From positions 57,825,172 to 57,889,171 of the forward strand of contig JARCOQ010000002.1 in the NCBI GenBank assembly GCA_029207755.1: a DNA stretch of 64,000 bases, in the 5' to 3' direction. The stretch comes from Chamaea fasciata. Its lineage: Eukaryota; Chordata; Aves; Passeriformes; Sylviidae. Positions 50,874-63,068 of this stretch are shown here, in pieces; within the stretch, counting starts at the first letter, position 1, and the number at the start of each line of letters is the position of its first letter. The notes under the pieces were generated by a model. That model saw only the letters and a program-made list of their open reading frames with translations, searched no databases and was not told the DNA's origin. Position numbers and translations under genes: made by a program.

Positions 50874-52014
50874 CTCATCAATACCTTATTTTTTTTTTAC
50901 AGAAAATAAAGATTAGACCCTTTTAGTTTGAAAGGAGAGAATTTGTTTCATATACTGTGATGTAGAAAACCTTCAGTGACCTTGGATCTGTTAAAGGCAT
51001 GCCTAATAAGTAAACATCTAATTGATGAGATTAAATTTAGCAAGCAAAAACAAAATCATCTTTTGAAAGGTAGCAAAAATAGCATAACAATAGAAAACAA
51101 GATTATCTTATTTAGTCTTCTTCATTGTTCATTGTGTTAAGTCAATGCATCTGTTGGAGGGACATGTAATTCCTAGTGTGTCCACCTCCCTGTGACCTAT
51201 TCTTATCCTACAATCCTTGTTTCTCATTCCATTCTGCTGGAATTCTCTCATGCATCATTGTCCCAATAAAACGCACAAAAGCTAGGTCAGGAGCAGTTTT
51301 AAATTATTTTAGATTCTAATGAAGAAGAGAATAAGCAACACTCTGGGGACTGAGAAACACTGTAACAAAAAATTGAGGTCAATGAGTTCCTAAATTTCTA
51401 TGGACCTAGACAACAACACTAAGTGACAAAATACTTGCATTATACAGACTTTGAAAAGGCAGAATTCCTTCCCCTCTTTTTTCATGACACATTTTTTTAG
51501 GGCATTAGTAGGTTTTGTGGTCAGCAAATAACTTTGGGAGAGAGAATTACTGTCCATGAAACAATTTTTAGAGATCATGGATTTTTGTGGGTGAAGATAC
51601 TGTATACGTAAATGAAGCATGAATCTGAAAAAGCAAATTTATATATGGATTTGCATTTGGACTATTACACAGAAAGGACACTGTAGTCCAATATATTTTA
51701 AAACTTGAGCAATCAAATAAAGGTTGGGCTTTTTTTGGCGATTTTTGGTGATTTTTATGTTGTTAATACATAACGTACAGCAGTGATCAAAACTCCAGCC
51801 GTGTCACTGCCTCTTGAGTGACAAATTCCTTCTAAATAGGCTACACAGAGTCTGGTGAGTTGTTAAGGAACAAATTAATTCAGTGGTTGTGGTTTAACAT
51901 TGACAGAGAAGTGAAATTATCGGCTCACATGATATCTGTTTAATGTTACTTTAGAAAACGGCAGTATGTACTTCTTAAAGATGATGGTTGAGCTAGTTGG
52001 AACCACATATTATA
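50874..52014. other. AT-rich unique DNA, no gene seen
   Basis: A stretch at about 51152-51290 starts TGTTGGAGGG and holds CCCAATAAAACGC. It might be part of an LTR but has no matching end or duplication. Confidence 0.4.
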
Positions 52015-52080
52015 CAATCATAGAACCATCAGGGCTGGAAGAGATCTTTGAGATCATCAAGTCCTGCCACTGATGAAATC
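52015..52080 (-). mobile_element. CR1 LINE 3'-end fragment
   Basis: CAATCATAGAACCATCAGGG, then GCTGGAAGAGATC and GAGATCATCAAGTCCTGCC: the reverse complement of the CR1 3' terminus. Confidence 0.85.
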
Positions 52081-52340
52081 TTTGCTCTTCTCACACAGGG
52101 AGTTACCAGGCATTGCTTTTCTAGCAGACACTCTCCTACAACTGTAAGGCAGCTGCTCCCCTGCAGCCCATGGATGCCCACAGTGGTGCAGAGATCCACA
52201 TCTAGCCCATAAGAAACCCTAGGGAAAAGCAGGCAGATACATGCTAAAAGAAGCTGCAACCTGTGGAAACCTGACTCTGGGGCAGGCTCCTGTCAGGAAC
52301 AGCAGTCCATGAAGATGATAGGACACCTCAGGGATTAGGA
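52081..52340 (-). repeat. Probable interspersed-repeat remnant
   Basis: GC-richer DNA continuing from the CR1 end, with phrases such as GCAGCTGCTCCCCTGCAGCC and CATGGATGCCCACAGTGG. On the minus strand this wording resembles a repeat common in songbird DNA (general recollection, not checked). It could be part of the CR1 subfamily body or a different element. Confidence 0.4.
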
Positions 52341-55300
52341 CATCTTTTCCTCCATTGTGTTTCTACTGCTTTGTAGAGGAGTCTGACTTCAGTAATATTT
52401 TATATTTTAAATATAAATATGTAAAATGTTTCAGTATTAAATTAATCAATTATTCACTGTCATCTGCTTTTAAATAACAACTATAGTACTATCATGTTAT
52501 ACATGGGATGAAACAATAGATCAGACCACTTTTTACTCAGTGAATGATATGTTTCTGAAGACATACCATTTATAAGGCAGCATCAGTTACTACAATCCCG
52601 AATTTCTTCACACTGACACTGTAACCTTTATGAATGTCTGGCTCTTTGTGTTAATGATATAGGAAATTAACAGATGCAGTAGAGTGATGATGAGGGGTGC
52701 TTCTTTGGATGGCTTCTCTTTTTATGGTTTAATCCAAAATCCATTAGTGTCAGTGCAACTTCTTTCATACTCAAAGGTCAACATGCTCCAAAGGGTTTGC
52801 AAGAGTAGACTGAGTTGCTAGGGCAGGTGTAGCTGTCAGGATATTATGAAGAATTTTGAGAATTTCTAGTAAAAAAAAAAATCTATAATTTTTTTTAAAA
52901 AGCCTTAGATGACATTGATAACTATTATCTAAAAAGCACATCTAAGCTTTCTGAATTTCTGCTTCAAAATAATGTCAGAGATTTTTTTATAGAATCCTTA
53001 GGTAAAAGTGATTTTTTTTTTAAAGCAATACAGCAATATTTTTAAATTAATAAAACTGCAGTAAAATCACAAATATTTACAATAAAGGTGTCAACCAACT
53101 GAAATAAAATATCACATTTTATGTTTATTTTCTAAATTTTAATTTATGAATATTACTTCAATTTCTGCTATGGATTTGTTCCTATGAACAATAAAACCAG
53201 GGCCAGATAAATGAAGGCAAATATAGCAAGTGCCATTTACTGAAAATTGTATTTTTGCAAGATTTCTGCCCCCCCCCGATGCATTTGGTTGTTTTGTAAA
53301 ATTGCTTATGTATGTGTTTATTTATGAATTTATTTGAAATTTTAGGTTCTGACATCCAAATATGCAAACTAATCTGTACAATTTGCCATTGGAATAGCAA
53401 GGACCATGAGTAGTGTGAGTGTTTGTATGTGAATACAGAGGAATTGGGTTACACAAAAGTGTCTAGCTAAATTGCTGATTGTAGAAGACTAAACTGATTT
53501 TCTTTAATCCCTTTGGTTAGGTTTGAATGGACACACAAATCTCATGCTATGTTATTTGATCTTCACTGGCTGACTACAGTTTTTTATAATTAAGTATTCA
53601 GTGTACCTGATTTTCAACATGAGCTTGTCATGACTATGGTTAATGTTTATTTAAAAATGGGTGTTTCTGGGAAATTCCACTGATAAATTTCTTTGTTAGA
53701 ACACACATCAGAGGAATGTAAATTAGAGGTAGTGGAGGGGGTAATCTTAATAGAGAGAATAAAATTTGGGTTTTATGGTTTTCCCTTAGCTATTCATAGT
53801 CGATATTTTGGAGGCATTTATCTTTCACTACCTCAAATCCTTATTTGCTTGAGCTACACAAGCAAGAGACTAGAACATGATACTGTACATCTGTGAAAGC
53901 ATAGGAAATATATGCAATTCATCAGAGTCTGTTTAGGACTAGAAAGCTTCTGAGACTGTTATAACAGCAAAACTTGCCAGAAGAGTACAGAAATTGATCT
54001 GAAGTACTTTTGACTTTAACAGACTAAATGTGTTAATTGAAGTCATTTCAGTGTTCCAAAGGAACACACTTTAAGGAAAATTGTATTGTTTCTTAAAGAT
54101 TGTTTAAGATAATTTCTTTACATTTTCTGGCTTAGTAAAAATTCCTGGATATTAAATGTGCTAATGGTCTTCCTTAAGTTGATATAAATACAGAAGTTCA
54201 AAGTATAACTATACTTCTTGCTTTATGATGAAGTTTTTTTCTTTAGCCAAAGCCAATTATATTTGTGGTGGCTTATCACAGCAATTATATGAAGCAGCAG
54301 GCCAGTTCGTAATGACTTTTTTGTTAGGGGAGTGCTAAGAACACTTCCAGCAGAGCTCCATTACCTGGATTACAATCACAGTTTTAAATTAGGTACCAAT
54401 GCAAGTAATTTTGTTTTGTTTCTGTACTTAATTGGTCATTAACTTGTTCATGCCAATAATTCTATTTCTATGCCACTCAGTCATTAAATACTCCCTGCAT
54501 CTATCCAGAAGCATTCCCCCTGCAGAAAAAACCAAGAGTTTGCTATAAAATATTTCTACGTCAGCATGCCAACTTCATTTCTTCATGAACAAATTCGAAT
54601 GATAAAACATTTCTTTTTCCACCATAGTACCTGTGAGGTCATGAGGTCATTAGCATAAGTCAATAGGAGCCTAGTAATTGCTATTTTGGATTAAGCAGTA
54701 TTTGTGTGTATTCCAGTATCTTCTTGCTGCTGGAGACCAGAACCACATGCTCAAAAAAGCTGAAATTAATAATTCTGCAATAATTTTACTGAGAGAGGAG
54801 ATTTCTCCATGTTCTTGATGACTACCTTTTGCTTCATGGCCTGAAATAAGATAGTTTGTAACTTTTTGTTTTAAGGAAATAATTCTAATTCCATGCAAAT
54901 GTAAATGCTTTCATTATCCGTATAAATGTTTAATCCTTTTTAAAATTCTGCTAATCTTTTAGGCCTCAGTGATATTTTTGTAGCAATGAGCTCTCTAGGT
55001 TAATTATGCATGTGCAACAAAGTATATCCTTTTATCAGTTTTAAATTTAAATCCTGCCTATTTACTGCTACACACAGGAACTTTATAAATCTATATTGTG
55101 CAATTTTCTGCTCCAGGCATTTTCCTGAAGTGAGTGTATGCATGAATATAATGCCTGGAGGACGCCTTAATAGACTCTCCCCATCTCCAACTCCTCTCAT
55201 CAGTGTGTTCTCCATGAAACTAATTTTTGGATCAGTGGATATGGTTTAGAGCTCTGTCCAAGGTAGAAAGTTAAGTGCAGACTCCTACCAACATCTTAGG

Positions 55301-56152
55301 AAGGAAATCAAAATGAATAAACTTTCTGTAGTAAAAACCAAGATTTTTGAAGCCATAGTCAGACTAGGCAATAACCAAGGATAAGTAATGAAGAAAAACA
55401 TTACGTGAATATGCACATAACCCACAAATTAGTGTGGTTTTCTTTCCCTTCATAGTGACCAGACTACAAATCATTTTTTAATCTAATGTAGCCTTTGAGC
55501 TAGGAAAGCTAGGTCAATTAGTTCAGGCAGTAAGTTCTAACAGTGTTTATATCCAGAGGTCCAGCTGCTCCTCCCCAAGAGACATCTATCACATTTGTTA
55601 AATTTTAAATGCAAGTTTAGTTTTATTCAGATATATGCTGTGTCCAAAGACCAAGGGGATTTGTGCAAACAGGTTTTATATAAGATACACTGTTTTGAAG
55701 GATTATTAAACTAATTAAAATTAATTTTATGAGCTCCTCCTGGTGACTTTTTAACATCAGCCAAATAACATTTGAATGATTAATTAATTGTTTATTTCTG
55801 CAGAATTCTCATTTATTTAAGATTTTCTTATATAGTGACTTTGCAAGGTTATTTTCATTCACCCTAGTTCAAAGGAAAAGATGAGGAAGAAGAAAAAGAT
55901 GGAAACTATTTATAAGAATAGAGCAGCCAACTCTTGAGATTATAGAAAGACGAAAGCAAGTTCTGCAGGTACTGGAGTCTGAGAAGCAAGAAGAATGATA
56001 ACGTAACAGCTAAACGACCCATTCCATTAATGGGACATGCAAAAGCACTTGACCCAGTTTCTTGGAAGACAGAACCAGAGGTACAAGCCTGGAATCCACC
56101 AAACATCTTACTTGGGATCAAGCCCTGAGAAGCAAATAGACTCCTACACAAC
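52341..56152. other. AT-rich unique DNA, no gene seen
   Basis: No gene or clear repeat. A C8 run lies at 53271-53278. Confidence 0.5.
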
Positions 56153-56710
56153 TGTGGTGAGTTGACTTGGATGCCAGGTGGCCACCAAGACACTGGATAG
56201 CTTCCCTCCTCAGTAGTATGGTGCGGAGAGCAAATTAGGTGGGAAAAAAGTCTTATGAGTCAACATACAGGAATTTTATTAAAACAAAACCACAGGCTGT
56301 GCAAATAAGACAAAGAAAACAGAAGTTTCATTATTTCCCAGGACTTTAGTACATATAGTAGCTGCTCTGGAAGTCAGAGTAATAACTAATTCCCTTCCCT
56401 GCTTCCTTCTTCTTTCTCTGAAGTTTTTAATTTTTTGCTGAACAGACATCATAGAGTGGGGAATATCCCTTTGGTTAGTTTGGGTCACCTGTCCTGATTG
56501 TGTCCCCTCCTAAGATCTTGCCCATCCTCAGTCTGCTGATGAGGGTAGAACGTTGGAGAGATGGCTCTGATGCTGTGCCAGCCCTACTCAGCAGTGGCCA
56601 AATACCAGTGTACTGCCAACACCTTTCTACCTACTAGTAAGAAGAACAACACTGTGAAGGCTGCTCTGGGGAAAGTGAACTTGATCTCAGACAGACCCAA
56701 TTTAGCAACA
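56153..56710 (-). mobile_element. Old ERVL-type LTR, minus strand
   Basis: On the minus strand the 3' end reads CTTGGTGGCCACCTGGCATC, then AAGTCAACTCACCACA. An AATAAA lies at 56275-56280. Upstream wording (GACCCAAACTAACC, AGCAGCCTTCACAGTG, TTGGGTCTGTCTGAGATC) follows the layout of widespread avian ERVL LTRs (family knowledge). It is diverged and no target duplication could be read, so the 5' edge is approximate. Confidence 0.65.
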
Positions 56711-57459
56711 TTTCAAGTCTGGCTAAAGAAGGAGTAGGACTGAAGAGCTGCTTTTGTTCTGCATTTCGAGTACCTGAAATATTCATTTATATTGGTGTAG
56801 GGGAAATGTAAGTATAAGGGTTTTTAAAATAATTATTATTTTTATTTTAGTAACATAGGAAGATTTATAGATTGTTAATCACTATGATTGGCAATTGTTT
56901 GTTTAGGCTGGTGACTTAGAAATACCCAAGGACTGTCTTAGACAAGGTGGTCTGGAGGTGAATGGAACATAGAAGGCTGGAATTCATAGGGACCACTAAG
57001 GACTATGTAACTGTTAACTGTTTATTAAGGAAAAAACACCAAAGCACAAAAACCAGTCCGGTATCTGTGGTGAATCACATGTGTGCTCACATAATTAAGG
57101 AGTGCTGGAAAGACCTGAGAAATCATGAATAATACTTTTAGTTGGATAACATTAAACTGAGTAACTCATCCAAGTATTAACGAGGAATCTGAGAGATGCT
57201 GAAGAAAACAGGTTAGGATGGTAGAATCAGAGAAAAATAGAGATCAGAAAGGACCATTGCACTGTCTTTAGTCTTTGAGGTTAGGACAGGATAATGAAAT
57301 TTAGCAAATAGGAGAACAACAGGAGATAAGAAAGTGGTGAAAGCAACTTCTAATGCTGCTGTCAATACTCATGATGAGAGAAAAATTGTTGCAGAAGGGA
57401 ACAAGAGAACAGTAGCAGATAGAGAGTGTCAGTAACAAAAAAGGGGAAAAGCAGAAACG
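56711..57459. other. Unique DNA, no gene seen
   Basis: No gene. A phrase near 57225-57265 may be another CR1-end scrap, but it is too weak to call. Confidence 0.45.
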
Positions 57460-58112
57460 TACCTGAGAGTTTTAATCAACAGAGTGTTCAGGTCACCAAA
57501 AAGACCAAAGGCATCATGGTTTGCACAGAAATAGTCTGGCTAAGAGGATTATGGAAGAGATTTTCTCCCTGTACTCAGCAGTGGTGAGGCCACACCTCAA
57601 GTCCTGTGTCCTGTCCTGTCCTAGGGCCCTCAATACAAGAAGAACATTGAGGTGCTGCAACAAGTCCAGAGAAGGGCAACAAATCTGATGAAGGGTCTAA
57701 AGGACAAGTCTGATGAGAAGTAGCTGAGAGAGCTGTGATTGTTTAGTCTGGAGAAAAGGAGACTCAGGGGAGACCTTATTACTCTCTACAACTGTCTGAG
57801 AAGAGGCTGTAGTGAGGTGGATGTTGGTCTCTTCTCCAAAGTAACAAGCAAAAGGACAATCAGAAATGGCCTCAAGTTGTGCCATTTTAGGAGGTTTAGG
57901 TTGGATAGAAGAAAAAATTTCATTACTGTAAGGGTGGTCAGGCACTGGAATGGGCTGCCCAAGAAAGTGTTGAAGTCACCAAACCTGGAGGTGTTTAAAT
58001 GGCTTATAGATGTAGCACTAAGGGATGTGGTTTAATGGTGGACTTGGAAGTGTTGGGTTAACAGTCAGAACTGATTGTCTTAGAGGTCTTTCCCAACCTA
58101 AATAGTTCTGTG
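57460..58112 (+). mobile_element. CR1 LINE 3' end with decayed polymerase C-terminus
   Basis: Recognisable CR1 ORF2 end and 3' UTR: CAAAGGCATCATGGTTTGCA, GTGGTGAGGCCACACCTCAA, AAGAACATTGAGGTGCTGCA, AGAGAAGGGCAAC and GACTCAGGGGAGACCTTATT, then a tail with TGTTGGGTTAACAG. A 98-codon open stretch (57739-58035) contains the end of the reverse-transcriptase protein (motifs [14 protein letters not shown] and [12 protein letters not shown]). Upstream in-frame stops make it a relic. Confidence 0.95.
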
Positions 58113-58222
58113 TTTCTATATGGGGCACTTAGGGACATTAGTAGTGGACTTTGCAGTGTTCAGTTACTATTTGAACTCCATGATCTTGAAGATCTTTTCC
58201 AGCATACATGATTCTATCATTC
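58113..58222 (+). mobile_element. Second CR1 3' tail directly downstream
   Basis: GGGGCACTTAGGGACATTAG, GTGGACTTTGCAGTGTTCAG, CTCCATGATCTTGAAGATC and CATGATTCTATC repeat the CR1 tail that ends just upstream. It is another partial 3' end in the same orientation. Confidence 0.85.
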
Positions 58223-58679
58223 ATAGATATGAGTACGATATATTAATGGATTTTATGAAATGGGAAGAAAGACAATACCACCACTGTCAAGATCCTCAGG
58301 AGTGATAATAAAACAGAGAGGGTGGTTGGCAAGAAACCTTTATTTTGTGTAATGAAGATGTTCAGAAAAGTAAAAGGAAGAACTTGCAATGCTAATATAC
58401 ACTCTACAAAGCGATATTGGAATGGCAATAGAAGCCTAGAACAAAAGTAAAGACTGTATGTATGCAAGGCATTATCTCATCAGACAGGCAGAAACAAAAG
58501 GAAAAAAATGAGAAGTATCACCCTATAAATTGAATCACAAAATAATTGTACAAAGAAAGCGCAGGTATCACTACAACTTAAGGAGTCAAAAAAAATGTTG
58601 GAGAAATACCATAAAAACTTTTATGCTGAAGGGAGAAAAATTAGTTGTCTATAAATGTTTCCTATGATGACCTGGTCAA

Positions 58680-58682
<3 letters not shown>

Positions 58683-58735
<53 letters not shown>
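58683..58735 (+). repeat. Poly-A run (53 A)
   Basis: The longest homopolymer in the window, followed by GAAGAAG and further A-rich DNA. No retrocopy body was recognised immediately upstream. Confidence 0.95.
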
Positions 58736-58737
<2 letters not shown>

Positions 58738-58840
58738 AGAAGAAAAAAAAAATTAAAAAAAGAAAATCCATTAAAAATCAATTATAAGATCTAGACCACA
58801 AAACTGTGCATGTGTCCAGAAAAATTTCATTCAAAACTTT

Positions 58841-58858
58841 TATATATATATATATATA
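58841..58858 (+). repeat. (TA)9 microsatellite
   Basis: Nine TA dinucleotides after TCAAAACTTT. Confidence 0.95.
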
Positions 58859-60645
58859 ATCTATAAAGTAGAACTCTTAAATTATTTAAGGAATTAATAG
58901 TATATCATATGTCGTAAAAGTAGAAAACTGTTCACCAATATTTGATGGGGAAACAGGGCAGTTGTCAATTAGTATATGGGGATAAAATGAGGGAAATACC
59001 AACTAGTTTACAAGAAAATTCTAAAATAAGAATTAAATTATATAGATTGCCAATTGATATGTTTGAAATAAAAATAAGATTATTAAAGACATCTCACCAG
59101 TGACATCCCAGAATAAGCAATTATTGCTATTTTTATCATGATGCTAAATAAACTATTCAACTTGGCTTAAATGTTTGGGAGTTCGATTATGTTAGGTGAT
59201 TTCTCCTAAAGAGATGTGGAGGCTTAATGAGGTGGGAGGTACTAAGAAATATTATTTGTTCAGAGTCCAAGTTAGTGAGAAAAAAAAAGCACAAAAATGA
59301 CCAAGCTGACAATGAGCAAAATCAGGAGCCTAAAAATCTGTTGTCAGTCATCAGAAATCATATTCAAAGTAACAGAAGAAAGGTAAAGAATACAGAAATA
59401 AATGTAGTTTTAAGCAGGAAAGATGTGAAACAGTTTTGCTAAGTAATTTTACATGATAATTGTGTGCAGGCAATTGACTCCAGTCAAAGACTCCATTCCA
59501 ATTCACCAACTGCACTCAGCTTACTTTAATGCCTAGAGGTACTTCAGAGAAGAGTCAATCACAACAAAGGAAGGGAATTGTATGAGTAAGGGAAAAAAAG
59601 AAAGTTTTTTTTTAAATCATTAATCTAAATAGTGCAAGACTATTCAAAATTTATGTGCTGGACATGCAATTTCATCTGAAAAACTCCAGGTATCTGAAGA
59701 AAAAGCATCCAAGATTAATTTTTATGGGTTTTAGTTTTTTATTTGAGCTAACATTTTGCTATTTTTAGCTCATGGTACACAGGAAAACTTGAAAAATAAT
59801 TAATTTAAGGACACATGTTTCAGTTAAAGATAAAAAAGGCAAGGAAATAATCAAACAACATTGTCCTTGACTTTGAGGTTAGCTGGAAAAGGACTTTGTA
59901 TGTGGTGAGCCGTACATATTGATTTTGTTCAATGGACATTGTCAGGTATTCCAAAATAATAGTGGTGCCTTTATTCCACCAAAAGAAGAAACTACAAGTA
60001 AGGAGGGAGCATATTGCTCACAGGAAGTTGGTTTTCTCAGAGCCACAGATCTGGGTTCCAGGGACACACTAACCATTTCAGGACAGAGATCATTGTGGAA
60101 TAGTTACCTTCCCTTACCCATATGCATACAGTATGTGAGGTTGCATGGGCAGCAAAAGGAGTGTCTACATCTAAAGTGGGGAGATGACAGACAGTGGGCA
60201 TGATGCAGAACACCTGTGAAAGAGAAGACAGGTAGATAAATATTTTATTTTCAAGATTTTGCTGAAGGAAGAAATGGTAAGGACATGGAACAAGAGGAGT
60301 CTGAGGAGCTAAACATCAGGATGATGAACTACCACTATCTTTCCACCATTATCAAGAGCTGATTGCGTCTCATTAGGTTATCATTCTTTTTTAAGTGTCA
60401 GGTTTTTTTAACTAATGCAATACCCAATATTTTCCTGTCTTCAAATACTGAATTATTATTTCTCAGATTTAACAAGATCATCAAAAGTGATCCAGGCATA
60501 CACAGCACAATCTCTTTGTCGAATACTTTCAAATCAAAATCAATTAATTGCATAAACCTCTGCTCTTAAATTTACAGTATTTTTTACTTTACAAAGAAAG
60601 GGCTGAAGAGTCAGTCAAATAAGTGATGCCCATTATTTCTTTCTC

Positions 60646-60665
60646 TTTTTTTTTTTTTTTTTTTT
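60646..60665 (+). repeat. Poly-T run (20 T)
   Basis: T homopolymer following TTTCTTTCTC. No exon-like frame follows. Confidence 0.9.
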
Positions 60666-61138
60666 AACTTGAAAAACTGAATAATAGATGTTGTTCTGGG
60701 TTCTGGGGACAATTTTCCATAACTAGCTGCTTACTAAGAAAAGTAGGTTTTTCAAGCAATCTTCATGGGAAAATTGAATTCTGTGGATAAAATTGCATAT
60801 TTTGTGGAAGTTGTAGTCCATCCTTTGGTTTTAGAAACTTCCATAATATTTGTGAACTCCTATAACCACTAAGTAGCATTAGTGCCTAATAATCAAAGAA
60901 TAGTGTTTAACTCCATCAGACAAACATGTGAAAAGACTAGTTTTGAAGTAAAAGGCTCAAGACAGAAGACTGTGAAAGATTCTTGCCAAGGTTTTGCTGT
61001 TCTTTCAAAAATGTGTGACTCCTAGGCCAGGGTTTGATACTGCTTTTTGGAATTCCTCTTTTGACACAATCAAAGATGTCTCCAGCAGTGCAACTGGACT
61101 TAGACATTGCGGTGGTGCGTGTCTTCCCATGCTTGGCT

Positions 61139-61156
61139 AGCCCCGACAGGCCCCCA
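61139..61156 (-). promoter_or_regulatory. Possible retroviral primer-binding site (tRNA-Pro-like)
   Basis: On the minus strand TGGGGGCCTGTCGGGGCT matches the tRNA-Pro primer-binding site of gammaretroviruses at about 14 of 18 positions (compared from memory). It lies just downstream of the LTR's U5 side. A PBS belongs after a 5' LTR, so its place after a 3'-type LTR is odd. It could be coincidence or sign of a tandem provirus. Confidence 0.35.
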
Positions 61157-61166
61157 CAAGATCTAT

Positions 61167-61724
61167 TGAAATGTGGGATCTTGGCTGCCGACCGGCCCTG
61201 CCACATTGTGAAGGTAGAAGAGGAAAGACGGGACTCTCAGAGGCTTAGCTGAAACTTAAGTTTATTGGTAGGAAGGAGGGAGCCCTCACCCTAAGATCAG
61301 TGCCTCAGAGAGACCCTGAATCTCAGGGGGGGAGAGGGTTTTATACAGTGGATGGAACTCAGGGTGGGTACACATGCAACCAATGGGATATAACTGGGGA
61401 GTGTCATGCATTAACATTAACCAATGATCAGAAGGAAGGAGGGGAAAGCTTCCAATCCAGCCAGTCACCAGAGATCTCCCTTCGAAGCTTCTGGACCTGA
61501 GGGACAGGCCCTGGGTTACTGGCAGGGTAGGAGGGCTTCCTGACATATGATGGACAGGTAACCAAGGCGGGAAAGGTAAACCAATCAGGGGTTATATCTG
61601 GGGAAGGTTGAGGGAGAAACTTACAACTTGCAACAAAGGGATCTAAAAATAGAATGGCACTGAACCGTGGTACAAAGAACAACTGTCTTACATTAAAACT
61701 CATTATAAAAATCACACCACCACA
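61167..61724 (-). mobile_element. ERV1/gammaretrovirus-like LTR, minus strand
   Basis: On the minus strand it begins TGTGGTGGTGTGA directly after a polypurine tract. It has several CCAAT-type boxes (ATTGGTT, GATTGG), a TATAAAA box at about 61340-61346 (GTATAAAACCC) and AATAAA at 61261-61266. It ends at either TTCACA (61207) or ATTTCA (61167). The later end is preferred because a PBS-like sequence then follows within 10 nt. Multiple CCAAT boxes, a TATA box and a short U5 fit a gammaretroviral LTR. It looks well kept and could still have promoter activity. Confidence 0.85.
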
Positions 61725-61737
61725 TCTCCCCCTTTTT
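61725..61737 (-). promoter_or_regulatory. Polypurine tract (plus-strand DNA primer site)
   Basis: On the minus strand AAAAAGGGGGAGA touches the TG of the LTR, exactly where retroviruses prime plus-strand synthesis. It lies a few bases past the env stop codon. Confidence 0.9.
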
Positions 61738-61743
61738 ATTTAT

Positions 61744-63059
61744 TTAAAAGGAGTGGAATTGTGGCTGAGAGGCTAAATATTCGGAATTAGGATATAGATC
61801 TCCAAACCATTGTTGGTTTGTCGGCCACTCATTGAATGGGACGAGCCACTGTCCTTGTGCCTCTGGCAGGAAGTATTCATTTCCTTCTTGGACTCCTAGA
61901 TCTTGCATTTCGATGTCTTCAGCCATTTCTGCCCAGTTAATTGTTGGGGAGGTGGCGGTAGCAATGAACTTATATAAAAGTCTTTTAATGAGTCCAAAAG
62001 CAACCACAGTAATTAAAATAATAAACAGAATTAACAACCCAGTCTTAATAATGGAGCCAGTCCAGTTTGAGAGTCCAAGGTTTCTGAATATGTTGTCAAA
62101 CCAGTCTTTGCTTTTTTTTTTTTTATGTCATCGACCATTTTCTTAATTTGTGAGATGGATTTGTGGATGTCCTCAGCCTTGGGAGACACGTTAAAACAGC
62201 AAAGGCCCTCAAATTCCTCACTCGAGTGCTGGTGCAGGAGTAGGAGATAATCAATGGCCGTGCGGTTTTGAAGCGTCGCTTGTCTTGCAACTTCCTCATC
62301 GGATAGAAGGCCAGCTAAGGCGTTGGACGTAAGATTCGCTTGTTTAGCCACCCAGCACTCCAATCGGCCTAATTCATTCATTGATTTTGCAATTGAAATC
62401 CAGGGCAGAAAAACTATGACTGTGGTGGTCTTGGCCCTGGACCAATGGATAATGTCCGAATTACAGTCCGGGTCGAGATTCGCCAAGTCTCGTTTTTGGA
62501 CTGGTGCATGCCTAGAGGAATTTTTGCATGTCCAATCCATAATTTGAGTTTTATTGGGTGTAAACAGCCCCAACTTGCCTATGGTACATGGGCCTCCAAT
62601 CAGATGAGAGGGGATGCTGGGGAGTGCCCTATCGCTGCAAATTAGAAAAACACCTTTAGCGAGGGAAAGGGACGTATGGGTTCCAGTGTATGCCATGGAT
62701 ACAAGGGCAATTTTTTTGCACCATGTCCTGGTGATGTATGACTTTTTGATTTTTATGATTGGGGCAGAGGATTTTTCCTGGCCTTCTGGCGTGACAAAGC
62801 TAAAATGGATCCAAAAAGGGGCTTGGGATGAACCGAGGAGATCCAGCTCCTGTGGCTCGAGGGACATTTCAGGGAGATGGGACGCCCACTCTTTCCAGAA
62901 GGCCAGGGGGTTACTTACTAGAAGGCTGTTTCCTTGGGCCTGATTAGTTTCTGTGAAATGGGAAATGTGGCTGGGCTTCTGATTGTACTGGTGTTTCATT
63001 TGGAGGAGAGCGGGGGGAAATTCTTCCTCCTTAAACGGGATCCCCACAAGACATGACAA
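61744..63059 (-). pseudogene. env: Retroviral envelope (env) pseudogene, 5'-truncated and frameshifted
   Basis: Endogenous copy of a retroviral envelope glycoprotein gene, in two frames. The first (62031-63059; 342 codons as read from a TTG, with an in-frame stop at 63066-63068) holds the C-terminal part of the surface subunit and most of the transmembrane ectodomain. A degraded cleavage site SRAK (residues 207-210) is followed by a hydrophobic fusion-peptide-like stretch, then a heptad region with LQNRTAIDYLLLL and EGLCCF (287-288). The usual CX6CC motif lacks its first Cys (Ser280). N-glycosylation sequons occur near 169, 180, 242, 265 and 290. A 13-A run (62112-62124) shifts the frame. The second frame (61744-62037) holds the membrane anchor (LILFIILITVVAFGLI) and a cytoplasmic tail of about 75 residues ending just before the polypurine tract. 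The signal peptide and much of the surface subunit are missing, and no gag or pol is present. It cannot make a full envelope. Confidence 0.88.
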
Positions 63060-63068
63060 CAGACATTA

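Larger units (their letters stand above)
58223..61138. other. AT-rich unique DNA, no gene seen
   Basis: No gene was found. Low-complexity runs inside it are listed separately. 60000-60220 is slightly GC-richer and unassigned. Confidence 0.5.

Noticed and set aside
51152..51290. LTR-like stretch (TGTTGGAGGG start, CCCAATAAAACGC)
   Set aside because: No matching CA end, no target-site duplication and no second copy in the window.
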